DNA of 64,000 bases, taken from the NCBI GenBank assembly GCA_036268425.1, contig DATAUE010000049.1, positions 9,716 to 73,715 of the forward strand, in the 5' to 3' direction. This document shows, in pieces, positions 33,103-44,364 of the stretch (position 1 is its first letter; the number at the start of each line of letters is the position of its first letter). The translations under genes and the position numbers were made by a program. The notes beneath the pieces were generated by a model. It was not told the DNA's origin. It ran no database searches and saw only the letters and a program-made list of their open reading frames with translations. Origin of the DNA: DATARH01 sp036268425. Its GTDB lineage: Bacteria; Pseudomonadota; Alphaproteobacteria; ATCC43930; CGMCC-115725.

Positions 33103-35418
33103 TTACAGCGGTCCGAACATCGGTGGCGGAACGCGGCGCTTTGAGGCGGCCTCGTAAGCAGAAGCGATCTTGAGGGTGATGTCCTCGCGGCCGGGTTCGG
33201 CGCGGAATACCAGCGAGAATGGCAGGCCGGGGGCGGCGAGGGCGGTCGGTGCCGTGGCGGGCGCGGGGATATAGCGGTTGCGGTCGGCGTTGAGCTGGAA
33301 CACCGGGTCCCAGGCTTCGCTGACATACCCGGCCGGGATCAGTACTTCGGTCAACCCGGCATTGGGGCCGTAATAGGTCTCGAGCCGCAGGTTGCCGCCG
33401 CCGCCAAGTGCGTCGTACGCACCGCCGATCTTCGCCGGCGGCAGTGGCGTATGCAGCCGCACAAAGGCGTCGAGCCGGTTTTCCAGCAATACCATCATGT
33501 CAAGCCGGCGCAGCAATTCGCGCAGCATGATGCGCTCGTCGACGCCCTGCCGGCCGCCCAGGGGATTGCGCGGATCGGTTACTTCCTCCCAGTTCTTGAA
33601 GCCGGCGCGGCCGTCATCGCCCCAGAATTTCGACCGGGCGTTGAGCGCGACGAAATCGGTCAAGGTTTCGCGAAACCCGCGCGCCTCCCAGTCGGCGGCA
33701 CGCCGCGTCAAGTATTGCGGAATGTGAAAACGAAAGCTCATCGCCAGTTCTTGCGGCTGGATCGTGCCGATATCGAGATTGGCCGGCGGTGTGATGCGGC
33801 CCTCGGCGAGGTCGACCATGTAATCGATTGGCGCCATCGTGCCGCTGCCGAACGTTTTGCCCGGCAGAAACTCGGTCGGCCGGATCGCCGCGGCAAACTC
33901 CTTGAACAGCGGCGTACCGTCGGCCGCGAGACGGAACAGCAGGTCCGGCATGAACACCGGAACCAGCCTTGCCAGCGCCTGGCGGAAATTCAACCGCATC
34001 TGCTCGATGTCAGGGTCGGGCGGCCAGAGTGGGTCGCTCGATTCGACCAGCGTCGCGCCGAGTGTTCCGCCAAGCACCGATTTGATCTCGGCGGCGGCGG
34101 CGGTGGTGATCGGCACGGTCGATTTCTCGCCGGAGCGCACGACCATCGACTCGCGAATGATGCCGATCCGCATACCGGCGAGCGCACCGTTTGCACCCGA
34201 GGCTCGCGCGTGCTGCGCGTAGCCGGTCGCGAGCACCGACGAGCGCGGCACCGTTGTGTAAAGGTCGCGCGGGTCGTAATAGCCGTTTTCCGGGTCTTTC
34301 AGGGCGTCGAGGATCGCGGCGCAATCGGCGATCGAGCGGCAGATGATGCCGCTGCGGTCGCAATAGATGTCGGCCCCGATCGCGCCGCCGTCAAAGCCGA
34401 GCATCGCCTTGTGCGGCAAGATCAGGGCGCAGGAATTGTGGTTGGCGGGTCCGCGCGTCGAGGCGCGGGTTTCCTCGCCGAGGCTTGCCATGCACAAATT
34501 GGCGCTGACCGATACGGCCGACCCCGACGACGAGCCGAGCGAGGCGGCGCGCGTCGTGTCGTAGACGTTTGACGGGTTGCCGCCCCAGGTGCTGCGCTGA
34601 TAGCCGAGGGTCGAAGGCAGGATCTTGTCCGGCACATGCCGCCCGCCGGGGTTGCCGGCGCGCCCGTTATATTCGGTGCACACTGCCTTGGCGTAGATGA
34701 TCGCGCCCTTGTGGCGCAGTTGCTCAACGAGGATGTGGTCGCGCGCCGGGAAATCGATGTCATAGGCCGCATCGCCACCGCCGGTGGTGCGCATATCCCT
34801 GGTGTCGAACGGGTCCTTGAACGAGAACACGACGCCGTACATCGGCATCTCGGCGAGCGGCGGGTTGCTGCCGTATGTGGCGTCGAGTTCGGCGGCGCGT
34901 TCGAGCGCGTCGGGCTGCCGGCGGAATTCATCGCATACCGGGGGCGCGCCCGGCGGCAGCTTGCCTTGCGACGGGTGCCGGTCGAACTCGCCTTTGCAAG
35001 TGACCGAACGTTCGCCGCGGATGTTGAGCGTGGCGAGCGCGTTGAGCTGCCCGGCATTCGGCTTGCCGACGATCATGCCGTATTGCTGCGTTACCGCAGG
35101 GTCGGAGGCGGTCGGCTCCATGCGGCCGAATTCGAGCGGTGGACCCTGGTATTTGTCGAGATTGGGGAACAGTGTCGACGCCGGCACCGTCTCAGTCGGA
35201 AACGCCAGCGGGGTGCCGGCGCGCACGGTACCGGCGGTTTCGGCCGCGGTCGCGCCCTCTTGCGTTACCAGCAGGCTGGCGACGCCGTTGTAGGCACGGG
35301 CGCGCGCGAGATATTGCTCGACGATTGCGGCGCAGGTGGTGCGCCCGGCGCGGATCGCGGCGTGCAGGTCGGCGATCGTCGCTTCTTCGAGGCGAAAGCT
35401 GGCGTGTTGCTCGGTCAT
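33103..35418 (-). CDS. Large amidase-signature hydrolase
   Basis: An amidase-signature protein of 771 residues, much longer than the usual 450-500. The catalytic lysine is in VVFSFKDPFDTRDMRTTGG and the cis-serine region reads SLGSSSGSAVSVSA. The motif usually written GSDTGGSIR is replaced by GEETRASTRGPANHN, which still offers a serine. The long C-terminal region (residues about 490-771) has no recognised domain. It starts at ATG 35418 with AGGA upstream. The large size and catabolic neighbours suggest an unusual amide or carbamate substrate, but this is not shown. Confidence 0.8.
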   Translation of the reverse strand: MTEQHASFRLEEATIADLHAAIRAGRTTCAAIVEQYLARARAYNGVASLLVTQEGATAAETAGTVRAGTPLAFPTETVPASTLFPNLDKYQGPPLEFGRMEPTASDPAVTQQYGMIVGKPNAGQLNALATLNIRGERSVTCKGEFDRHPSQGKLPPGAPPVCDEFRRQPDALERAAELDATYGSNPPLAEMPMYGVVFSFKDPFDTRDMRTTGGGDAAYDIDFPARDHILVEQLRHKGAIIYAKAVCTEYNGRAGNPGGRHVPDKILPSTLGYQRSTWGGNPSNVYDTTRAASLGSSSGSAVSVSANLCMASLGEETRASTRGPANHNSCALILPHKAMLGFDGGAIGADIYCDRSGIICRSIADCAAILDALKDPENGYYDPRDLYTTVPRSSVLATGYAQHARASGANGALAGMRIGIIRESMVVRSGEKSTVPITTAAAAEIKSVLGGTLGATLVESSDPLWPPDPDIEQMRLNFRQALARLVPVFMPDLLFRLAADGTPLFKEFAAAIRPTEFLPGKTFGSGTMAPIDYMVDLAEGRITPPANLDIGTIQPQELAMSFRFHIPQYLTRRAADWEARGFRETLTDFVALNARSKFWGDDGRAGFKNWEEVTDPRNPLGGRQGVDERIMLRELLRRLDMMVLLENRLDAFVRLHTPLPPAKIGGAYDALGGGGNLRLETYYGPNAGLTEVLIPAGYVSEAWDPVFQLNADRNRYIPAPATAPTALAAPGLPFSLVFRAEPGREDITLKIASAYEAASKRRVPPPMFGPL

Positions 35419-35571
35419 GTATCCTGGGTCCGGTAAAAGGAGACGGTGTCGGCGCACGGCCGATGAAGCCGGTAGTCTGCCTCCAACCGGCGCCGGATAC
35501 TCATGCGTCTTTGGCAGATGCGCAAATCTGCGGCAGCAGTGATCACTGCCGCATTGCTCCGGTAAAAGCCG

Positions 35572-36888
35572 CTACTTCGTGTTTTTCTCGAACTGGCGCA
35601 GGATGGCGTTGCCGCGGCTGACGGCGTCGTCAACGGCGGCTTTCGCCGTGCTTTTGCCCGAGAACGCGGCTTCGAGGTCTTCGGCGATGACATCGCGGAT
35701 CTGCACGAGGTTGCCAAAACGCAAGCCACGGGAGTTTTCGGTCGGCGGCTTGGCGGTCATCTGCACGATGGCGACTTCAGTGCCGGGATTTTTCTCGTAA
35801 AACCCCGATGCCTTGGTGGCCTCGTAGGCTGCCTTGGTGATCGGCAGGTAGCCGGTCGCCTCGTGCCATTTCTCCTGCACCTCGGTGCTGGAGAGGTAGG
35901 TGAAAAATTTGGCGATACCTTTGTATTCCTCCGGCTTTTTGCCGGCCATGACCCACAGGCTGGCACCGCCGATGATCGAGTTCTGCGGCGCGCCGGGGAC
36001 ATCCGGGTAGTAGGGCAACTGGGTCACGCCAAACGGAAACTTGGCGCCAGCCTTGACGGCGCCGTAATAGCCCGACGAATTCTGGATCATGCCGCAATCG
36101 CCCGAGATAAAGCGCTGATCCGGCTCGGTGGTGCGGCCGCTATAGTCGAAGCTCTTGTCCTTCTGCGCCTCGACGAGGTTGCCGATATGGCGGATCACGG
36201 TCGGGTTGTTGAAATTCATCACCGCATCGGGGCCGCCAAGCCCGTTCGCCTCGGTGGCGAGCGGCAGATTGTGCCAGGCGCTGAAATTCTCGATCTGAAT
36301 CCAGCTGACCCATGAGCTGGTAAAGCCGCAGGGAAAACCGGCGGCGCGCAGCTTTTTCGCCGCGTCAAAGGTTTCGGGCCAGGTTTTGGGTGGCTTTTCC
36401 GGGTCGAGACCGGCTTTTTTGAAGGCGTCCTTGTTCCAGTAGACGACTGGCGTCGAACTATTGAACGGGAAGGACAGCATCCTGCCGTCGGGCGTGCTGT
36501 AGTACCCGGTGATCGCCGGCAGGTACGCGGCAGGGTCGAATTTCTCGCCGGCATCGGCCATCAGTTGATAGACCGGCTTGATGGCGCCTTTGGCGCCCAT
36601 CATCGTCGCGGTGCCGACCTCGAAGACCTGCACGATGGACGGGGCATTGCCGGCGCGGTAGGCGGCGATCGCCCCGGTCATCGTCTCGGCGTAGGAGCCT
36701 TTGAACACCGGCGTGACCTTGTAGTCGTGCTGCATCGCGTTGAAGTCTTCCGCGATCTTGTTGATGCGCTCGGCGTTGACCGCAGTCATCGCGTGCCACC
36801 ATTGCAATTCGATCGGGTCGGCCGACACCGGTTGCAGCGTTGCACCCAGGCAAGCCACGAAGGCGGCGGCCAGCATCATCGGCTTCAT
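35572..36888 (-). CDS. ugpB: UgpB-type ABC substrate-binding protein
   Basis: A periplasmic binding protein of 438 residues with a signal peptide (MKPMMLAAAFVACLGATLQP, cleaved near VSA). It resembles UgpB, the sn-glycerol-3-phosphate binder: IELQWWHAMTAVNAERINKI, NAPSIVQVFEVGTATMMGAK, LSFPFNSSTPVVYWNKDAFK and SGYYGAVKAGAKFPFGVTQLP. I start at ATG 36888 because GGGAG is eight bases upstream; an earlier ATG at 36894 is too close. No ugpA, ugpE or ugpC permease/ATPase genes flank it, so the transporter partners must be elsewhere. Confidence 0.88.
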   Translation of the reverse strand: MKPMMLAAAFVACLGATLQPVSADPIELQWWHAMTAVNAERINKIAEDFNAMQHDYKVTPVFKGSYAETMTGAIAAYRAGNAPSIVQVFEVGTATMMGAKGAIKPVYQLMADAGEKFDPAAYLPAITGYYSTPDGRMLSFPFNSSTPVVYWNKDAFKKAGLDPEKPPKTWPETFDAAKKLRAAGFPCGFTSSWVSWIQIENFSAWHNLPLATEANGLGGPDAVMNFNNPTVIRHIGNLVEAQKDKSFDYSGRTTEPDQRFISGDCGMIQNSSGYYGAVKAGAKFPFGVTQLPYYPDVPGAPQNSIIGGASLWVMAGKKPEEYKGIAKFFTYLSSTEVQEKWHEATGYLPITKAAYEATKASGFYEKNPGTEVAIVQMTAKPPTENSRGLRFGNLVQIRDVIAEDLEAAFSGKSTAKAAVDDAVSRGNAILRQFEKNTK

Positions 36889-36981
36889 CAGCATGTCTCC
36901 CTTAGCCCCCGTTCAGGGGGACCATTTGCCCGCACCTTGCCAAATACCAACCGGAGCGGGAAGCTTTTGTGACGCAGGGAA

Positions 36982-37733
36982 ATGCAGGCGAGGACACCGG
37001 TGTCGAGGCTGCCGCGCATCGCCAGAGTGGCCGCCGTTTCGCTCGATGAAGCGCAGCGTCGCGCGGGCGCGCTTGGTCTCGGTGCGCCGGTGGCGATTCG
37101 TGTCAACGCGCGGGCGCGGCGGCTGTTGCTGCGCATCGACGCGACCGAGCGCAAGGTCGAACTGGTGCTGCCGCGCGGCGTGCCGGCAGAACAGGGTTTG
37201 CGCTTTCTCGAAGCGCAGCGCGGCTGGATCGCAGCGCGGCTGGAGGCCTTGCCGCAGGCGGTGCCGTTTGCCGAAGGCGCGATCGTGCCGGTATTCGGAA
37301 TGCCGCACCGCATCTGCCGCGAAACCAACTCCAAGGCGCCGCCTGTCGCGATCGTCGATGCCGAGATCAGGGTGCGCGGAGAGGCAGAGCATGTCGCGCG
37401 CCGGGTGCGTGATCATCTGGCACGGTTGGCGGCGCGTGAGTTGGCGTCGCGCGCCCGTGTCTATGCGGCGCAGATCGAGCGGCCGATCGCGCGGGTGACG
37501 GTGCGCGACACCAAAAGCCGCTGGGGCAGTTGTTCGGCGAAAGGGTGCCTGTCGTTTAGCTGGCGGCTGGTGATGGCTCCCGAGACGGTGGTGGATTACG
37601 TCGTCGCGCACGAAGTCGCGCATCTGGCCGAAATGAACCACGGGCCGCGTTTCTGGCGGCTGGTGCAGACCTTGACTCCGGATTGCACCACCCCGCGCGC
37701 CTGGCTGAAACGTCACCGCAGCGAGCTATTCTC

Positions 37734-37743
<10 letters not shown>
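36982..37743 (+). CDS. SprT-like (YgjP/DUF45) zinc metallopeptidase
   Basis: A 253-residue protein of the DUF45/YgjP family with a zinc-binding HEVAHLAEMNHGPRFW helix and the upstream TKSRWGSCS motif. It has no signal peptide or membrane segment. The precise substrate is unknown. Its end overlaps the end of the convergent ampG by ten bases. Confidence 0.9.
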
Positions 37744-39104
<1,361 letters not shown>

Positions 39105-39246
39105 GCGGTCACGCTAAAGCAGGAGCGGGCCGGACAGAAGCGGCACCCTCGCGCGCAAAGTTTATCCCACCGGGGGGCTAGGCCACGCTGACCGGCACGG
39201 TAATATGGCAGCAGCGTTTGCGATCAGCCATCCAGGAGTACCAATC

Positions 39247-40494
39247 ATGCCGCGACTGAAATTCGGCGCTTTTCTCGCCCCGCATCATCCGGTCGGCGAG
39301 CACCCGATGCTGCAGTTTCGCCGTGACCTCGACCTCGTCGAACAACTCGATCGGCTCGGTTATGACGAATTCTGGTGCGGCGAGCACCATTCGAGCGGTT
39401 GGGAAATGATCGCCTCGCCCGAGATGTTTCTCGCCGCGGCCGGCGAGCGGTCAAAACGCATCAAGCTCGCCACCGGTGTCGTTTCGCTGCCGTACCACCA
39501 TCCGTTCAACGTCGCGCAGCGCATGGTGCAGCTCGACCACATGACCGGCGGCCGGGCGATTTTCGGCTCAGGCCCCGGCGCGCTCGCCTCCGACGCACAC
39601 ACGCTCGGCATCGATCCGATGACCCAGCGCGACCGCCAGGATGAGGCGATCGGCGTCATCCGGCGGCTGTTCAACGGCGAGCGGGTCACCGCCAAAAGCG
39701 ACTGGTTCACGATGCAGGACGCGGCGCTCCAGTTGCTGCCCTTGCAGGACGAGATGCCGTTTGCCGTGGCGTCGCAGATCAGCCCGTCGGGCATGACGCT
39801 CGCCGGCAAGCACGGCTGCGGTGTGATCTCGATCGGCTCGCTGTCGCAGGAGGGCCTTAACGCGCTGCCGACGCAATGGGGCTTTGCCGAAAGCGCCGCT
39901 GCCAAGCACGGCCAGACGGTGAGCCGCAAGGATTGGCGCGTGCTGCTGAGCTGGCACATCGCCGAAACCCGCGACAAGGCGATCGACGAAGCGCGCAAGG
40001 GCCTGCAGCGGCATCACAACGAATACATCGTCGGCACCTTGCAGCGGCCGGGCGCAACCGCTTTCAAGGACCCCGACGAGGCAATCGAAAAGACCGCGTT
40101 CGGCGACGGCGCCGCCGCGACGATCGGCACGCCGGACGATCTGGTGGCGCGGATCAAGTCGGTGCTGGAGGTCAGCGGTGGTTTTGGCACTGTCGTCGGC
40201 TTTGTCCATGACTGGGCCAACCCGGAAAACACGACCCGCAGTTGGGACATGGTCGCGCGCTATGTCGTGCCGGAGATCAACGGCTATCTCGCCAAGCTGC
40301 GCGAATCGCGCGAGTTCGTCGCGACCAATCGCGGCGTCTTCGATCGCGCCAAGGAGGCCATCATGGCGAAGATCACCGAGAATGAGGCCGCGGTTGCCGC
40401 GCTCGCGGTCACCAAAGGGTCGCGGCTCGGTGCCGTGTCGGCGAGCAACCTTCCGGACCTCGACAAAATCCGCACCCGCCCCGCGGCCGAATAA
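39247..40494 (+). CDS. LLM-class flavin-dependent monooxygenase
   Basis: A 415-residue bacterial luciferase-like (LLM) oxidoreductase. It opens PRLKFGAFLAPHHPVGEHP, has YDEFWCGEHHSSGWEMIASP, TGVVSLPYHHPFNVAQRMVQ and TGGRAIFGSGPGALASDAHT. The group includes limonene 1,2-monooxygenase-like and alkanal/diketocamphane-type enzymes that need an external flavin reductase. ATG 39247 follows AGGAG. It is followed at 117 bases by a hydantoinase-like gene. The substrate is unknown. Confidence 0.88.
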   Translation: MPRLKFGAFLAPHHPVGEHPMLQFRRDLDLVEQLDRLGYDEFWCGEHHSSGWEMIASPEMFLAAAGERSKRIKLATGVVSLPYHHPFNVAQRMVQLDHMTGGRAIFGSGPGALASDAHTLGIDPMTQRDRQDEAIGVIRRLFNGERVTAKSDWFTMQDAALQLLPLQDEMPFAVASQISPSGMTLAGKHGCGVISIGSLSQEGLNALPTQWGFAESAAAKHGQTVSRKDWRVLLSWHIAETRDKAIDEARKGLQRHHNEYIVGTLQRPGATAFKDPDEAIEKTAFGDGAAATIGTPDDLVARIKSVLEVSGGFGTVVGFVHDWANPENTTRSWDMVARYVVPEINGYLAKLRESREFVATNRGVFDRAKEAIMAKITENEAAVAALAVTKGSRLGAVSASNLPDLDKIRTRPAAE

Positions 40495-40610
40495 AACACC
40501 GTCGATGAGCGATGCGCCGGACCGGCCGGCGCACGCCTGCCGCTGTGACTTGTTCGCCGGCAACAGGGCGGGCGACGCTGCATTCGCCCGCCGCGGGCGG
40601 AGGAGGGGTG

Positions 40611-42713
40611 GTGCGCACATTCAGGGCCGGGGTCGATATCGGCGGCACCTTTACCGACATCGTGCTGCTTGACGATACCGGCCGCCGCTATACCAAAAAG
40701 GTGCCGTCGACGGTCGACGATTACGCTCGCGCAATCGTCGATGGGCTGGGCGCGCTGCTCACCGAGATTGATGCAGAGGCATCCGGCATCAGCGAATTGC
40801 TGCATGGCACCACGGTCGCCTCGAATGCGATCCTTGAACACAAGGGCGCCAAGACCGGGCTGATCACCACCCGGGGTTTTCGCGACATTCTCGAAATCCG
40901 CAATCTGCGGATGCCGCGACTGTACGACATGTCGTGGACCAAGCCGCCGCCTCTGGTCGAGCGGCGCTGGCGTACCGAAGTCGACGAGCGGATCGATGCC
41001 GCTGGCGGCATCGACCGTCCGCTCGACGAGGCGAGCGTCGAACATGCCGTGCGGTTTCTGGCCGGCGAGGGTGTCGAGGCGATCGCGATCTGTCTGCTGC
41101 ACTCCTATCGCAACCCGGCACACGAACTGCGGGTCAAGGAGATCGCGGCGCGGGTCGCGCCCGACATCGCCTTGTCCGTCAGCGCCGAGGTACTGCCGGT
41201 CATCAACGAGTATGAGCGCACCTCGACGACGGTGATCAACGCCTATGTCCGGCCGATCGTCGCGCAATACCTCAACCGGCTGATCGCTGACGTGCGCCGC
41301 ACTGGCATCAAGGCGCCGCTGTTGTTGATGCAGTCGAATGGCGGGTTGACCACCGCCAGGGCGGCGGCCGAGACGCCGATGCACATCATCGAAAGCGGCC
41401 CGGCCGCGGGGGTGGTTGGCGTGCAGGCCTTGACCCGGCGCATGGGCGTCGGCAAGGCAATTTCGTTCGATATGGGGGGCACCACCGCCAAGGCGTCGCT
41501 GATCGAAAACGGTGAGGTGACTCGCGCCACCGAATACCAGGTCGGTGCCGGCATCGTGCTTGGCTCGCGTCTGCTGTCGGGGGCCGGGTATACGCTGAAG
41601 GTGCCGGCCATCGATCTCGCCGAAGTCGGGGCCGGCGGCGGTTCGGTTCTGTGGATCGATGCCGGTGGCGCGTTGCAGATCGGGCCGCATAGCGCCGGCG
41701 CGGTGCCGGGGCCGGTGTGCTACGACCAGGGCGGCAGCGAGCCGACCGTCACCGATGCCAATGTCGTGCTGGGCTACATCAACCCAACTCAATTGGTCGG
41801 TGGCGCGTTGATGCTGAACGCCGATAAAGCATCGACGGTTATCGCCGAACGCATTGCCGCGCCGCTTGGCATGAGCGTTGAGGATGCGGCCTACGGCGCG
41901 CATCTGATCGCCGCGTCGAATATGATCCGGGCGTTGAAGGCGGTCTCGAGCGAGCGCGGCCGCGACCCGCGGGAATATGCGCTGGTCGGGTTCGGCGGCA
42001 ATGGCCCGATTTTTGCCGCCGGCATGGCGGAGGCGCTGCATATCCCGCACGTGCTGATACCGCCCTCGGCCGGAGTGTTTTCATCGTTCGGGCTGCTTTA
42101 TGCCGAGGTCGAATATTTTTTCACGCGCACCCGTAAGTTGCTGCTGCGCGTTGCGCCGCCTGACGAATTGCAGGCGACGATCGACGCCCTCGAAGCCGAG
42201 GCGCGGACACGGCTGTGCGAAGACGGGTTCGCTGCTGATCACATCGAAATCCGCCGCAGCGCCAGCCTCCATTATCAGGGGCAGAGCTTTGAACTGCGTG
42301 TGCCCTTGGCGGTCGGGCGGCTCGATGCCACCGCGTTGGCAGCACTGGAGGAGGCGTTCGGCGCGGAGCACGAGCGGAGTTACGGGCACCGGGCCGGGGT
42401 CGAAGAGCCGGTCGAACTGGTCAGCCTGGAAGTGATTGGTCGCGGTATCCCCGACGCGCCGCGATCGGCATCGGCTGCAACGGCGGGTCTCGCGCCGGAT
42501 ATTGCGATCGCGACGCCACGCCGCCGCGCCTATTTTGGTGCCGTTCGCGGCTGGCGCGATGCCGCGGTCATCAACCGGAGCGATCTGCGGTCACCGCACA
42601 TCGGCCCTTGCATTGTCGAAGAATACGATACGACGTGCCTGATCCCGCCGGGCTGGTCCGCGCGTCTCGATGCTCACGGCAACATCGCGATGACCCGGCA
42701 GGTACAAGAGTGA
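40611..42713 (+). CDS. Hydantoinase/oxoprolinase HyuA-family subunit
   Basis: The A subunit of an ATP-dependent hydantoinase/oxoprolinase or acetone-carboxylase-like enzyme. It has RAGVDIGGTFTDIVLLDDTG, LHGTTVASNAILEHKGAKTG, LLMQSNGGLTTARAAAETP, SFDMGGTTAKASL and GFGGNGPIFAAGMAEALHI. Translation is proposed from the GTG at 40611, AGGAGG four bases upstream. The 700 residues match HyuA. The usual partner HyuB is not adjacent; on this strand the next gene is convergent. So it may act with a distant B subunit. Confidence 0.88.
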   Translation: MRTFRAGVDIGGTFTDIVLLDDTGRRYTKKVPSTVDDYARAIVDGLGALLTEIDAEASGISELLHGTTVASNAILEHKGAKTGLITTRGFRDILEIRNLRMPRLYDMSWTKPPPLVERRWRTEVDERIDAAGGIDRPLDEASVEHAVRFLAGEGVEAIAICLLHSYRNPAHELRVKEIAARVAPDIALSVSAEVLPVINEYERTSTTVINAYVRPIVAQYLNRLIADVRRTGIKAPLLLMQSNGGLTTARAAAETPMHIIESGPAAGVVGVQALTRRMGVGKAISFDMGGTTAKASLIENGEVTRATEYQVGAGIVLGSRLLSGAGYTLKVPAIDLAEVGAGGGSVLWIDAGGALQIGPHSAGAVPGPVCYDQGGSEPTVTDANVVLGYINPTQLVGGALMLNADKASTVIAERIAAPLGMSVEDAAYGAHLIAASNMIRALKAVSSERGRDPREYALVGFGGNGPIFAAGMAEALHIPHVLIPPSAGVFSSFGLLYAEVEYFFTRTRKLLLRVAPPDELQATIDALEAEARTRLCEDGFAADHIEIRRSASLHYQGQSFELRVPLAVGRLDATALAALEEAFGAEHERSYGHRAGVEEPVELVSLEVIGRGIPDAPRSASAATAGLAPDIAIATPRRRAYFGAVRGWRDAAVINRSDLRSPHIGPCIVEEYDTTCLIPPGWSARLDAHGNIAMTRQVQE

Positions 42714-42746
42714 AATATCGCGGCGCCTTTCGCCGCGATATTGAGG

Positions 42747-43523
42747 TCAGCTTCCCGCCGGCATTTCCGGCTTTTCGATCAGCGCCAGCATTTCCATGCC
42801 GAGGCCGTAGCCGAGGAGGTCGTGCATCTGGCGGCGCAGATATTCGGTCAGCAGCAGGCGGGTATAGCGCAACAACAGGGTCGGCCGCTTGGCGAGGTCC
42901 GCAGCCAGTTCCCAGGCTCGCGCCAATAACTGGTCGGGCGGCATCACTTCGGCGACAAGCCCGAGTTCAAGCGCTTTCGCGGCATCGAGCGTCTGCCCAG
43001 TCAGGAGATAGTAGCGGCCGCGATTAAGCCCGAGCAGCAGCGGCATCACGATGTGCATGCCGTCGCCCGGTACGACATCCGACACGAAATGCGCCGAATC
43101 CTGGAATTGCGCGGTGTCCGCCGCCAGGACGATGTCGCAGAGCAGCGGTATCTCCGAATGGCGCCACGCCGGGCCGTTGATCGCACTGATCACCGGCACC
43201 TCGATTTCCAATAGGCGCATCAGCAGGTGGCGCCCTTCCCAATGAATGCGGTCGATGCGCTCGGCTGGCGGCCGCGCCGGAAACGATGAGGTGCCGGGCG
43301 TCGCACGCGGCCCGGAAAACTCGGCGCCAGTGCCGGTGATGATGACGACTTTGTTGTCGCGGTCACCGCCGACATCGTGAAACGCCTCGGGTAATTCCCC
43401 GTGCGGCAGAAAACCCCAGCGCAGGGATTTCCCCTCGGTATGCAGTGTCATTTGCAGCACGCCGTCGCGCCGCTCAAACCGGACGCTCTGGTATTTGTTC
43501 GCGTAGTCTTCCAGCTTGCTCAT
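42747..43523 (-). CDS. Crotonase-fold beta-diketone hydrolase, 6-oxocamphor hydrolase-like
   Basis: A 258-residue crotonase-superfamily protein. Rather than an enoyl-CoA hydratase, it has the residues recorded for Rhodococcus 6-oxocamphor hydrolase at the same numbers: His122 (WRHSEIP), His145 (SAHFVSD), Asp154 (PGDG) and Glu244 (LGMEML). That enzyme cleaves a cyclic beta-diketone by a retro-Claisen reaction. Other family blocks are LHTEGKSLRWGFLPHGELPE and KVVIITGTGAEFSGPRATPG. It sits beside an LLM oxygenase, CMD-domain and hydrolase genes, which fits breakdown of a cyclic ketone or terpenoid. The substrate remains inferred. Confidence 0.8.
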   Translation of the reverse strand: MSKLEDYANKYQSVRFERRDGVLQMTLHTEGKSLRWGFLPHGELPEAFHDVGGDRDNKVVIITGTGAEFSGPRATPGTSSFPARPPAERIDRIHWEGRHLLMRLLEIEVPVISAINGPAWRHSEIPLLCDIVLAADTAQFQDSAHFVSDVVPGDGMHIVMPLLLGLNRGRYYLLTGQTLDAAKALELGLVAEVMPPDQLLARAWELAADLAKRPTLLLRYTRLLLTEYLRRQMHDLLGYGLGMEMLALIEKPEMPAGS

Positions 43524-43542
43524 CAGACCCTCCCCGACGCGC

Positions 43543-44322
43543 TTACGATCGCGGCGTCCGTTTCGCCTCTTGCCGTGCCAGTTCGTCGATCAACGCCGGT
43601 ACCCCAACCGTGATGCTGTGTACCCCGATCGAGCTGACCAGTTCGAGCACCTCGATGATTTCCTGCGGTGTCGCGCCAAGCTGCAACGCATTGCGGATAT
43701 GGATGCGGATGCCGGGTTCGTAGAGATGCGTCGTTGCGGCATCGATCGCGATATATACGAATTCCTTGATCTTGGGCTCGAGTGTGCCGCTCTTCCACGG
43801 GACGCTGGAAAATTGCAGGTAGGCGGCGAAGAAATCAGAGTCGAGCCGCAGCAGATCGTCCCACAGCGCGGTCCAATACCCGCGATTGTCGATGAACTCC
43901 TGCTTCAACGCCTCCTGCCGTGGCGACAGCGCGGTTTGTTCGAGCGGTGTGCCGGCGCGTTTAAGTTCGCTGAGCAAGGCCGGAATGCCGACCGTCAGCG
44001 TGTGGATGCCGAGCACCGCGGCGAGTTCATAGACTTCGAGAATTTCCTCCTTTGTCGCACCGTGGCGCAGCGCATTCTGGATATGGATGCGTAGCCCCGG
44101 CTCGTAGAGATGCGTCGTCGAGGCATCGACCGCGATGTACATCAATTCCTTGATCTTTGGTGGCAGCGGCCCATGCCGCCACGGCGTCGCCGAAAACTCG
44201 AGATAGGCGGCGAAAAAATCCGGGTCGAGCGCCAGCAATCCATCCCACATCGGCGACCAGTAGCCGCGCGCTTCGGTAAAGGCGTCCTTGAGCTGTCGTT
44301 GCCGTTCGTCGAGTTCCGCCAT
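43543..44322 (-). CDS. Tandem carboxymuconolactone-decarboxylase-domain protein
   Basis: A 259-residue protein with two CMD domains of about 130 residues each. Each has EPGLRIHIQNALRHGATKEE or EPGIRIHIRNALQLGATPQE and the helix EVYELAAVLGIHTLTVGIPA or EVLELVSSIGVHSITVGVPA. There is no CxxC, so it is not an AhpD-type peroxidase partner. It lies 20 bases upstream of the beta-diketone hydrolase in the same direction. Its role is unknown, but such proteins recur in aromatic and terpene pathways. Confidence 0.88.
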   Translation of the reverse strand: MAELDERQRQLKDAFTEARGYWSPMWDGLLALDPDFFAAYLEFSATPWRHGPLPPKIKELMYIAVDASTTHLYEPGLRIHIQNALRHGATKEEILEVYELAAVLGIHTLTVGIPALLSELKRAGTPLEQTALSPRQEALKQEFIDNRGYWTALWDDLLRLDSDFFAAYLQFSSVPWKSGTLEPKIKEFVYIAIDAATTHLYEPGIRIHIRNALQLGATPQEIIEVLELVSSIGVHSITVGVPALIDELARQEAKRTPRS

Positions 44323-44364
44323 CTTCCGCCCCCGTCGCCTTGGTGAACGAGACCCGCATTGTTT

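Noticed and set aside
40284..42050. 588-codon minus-strand frame opposite the LLM and HyuA genes
   Set aside because: A high-GC antisense shadow; both covered genes have intact family motifs.
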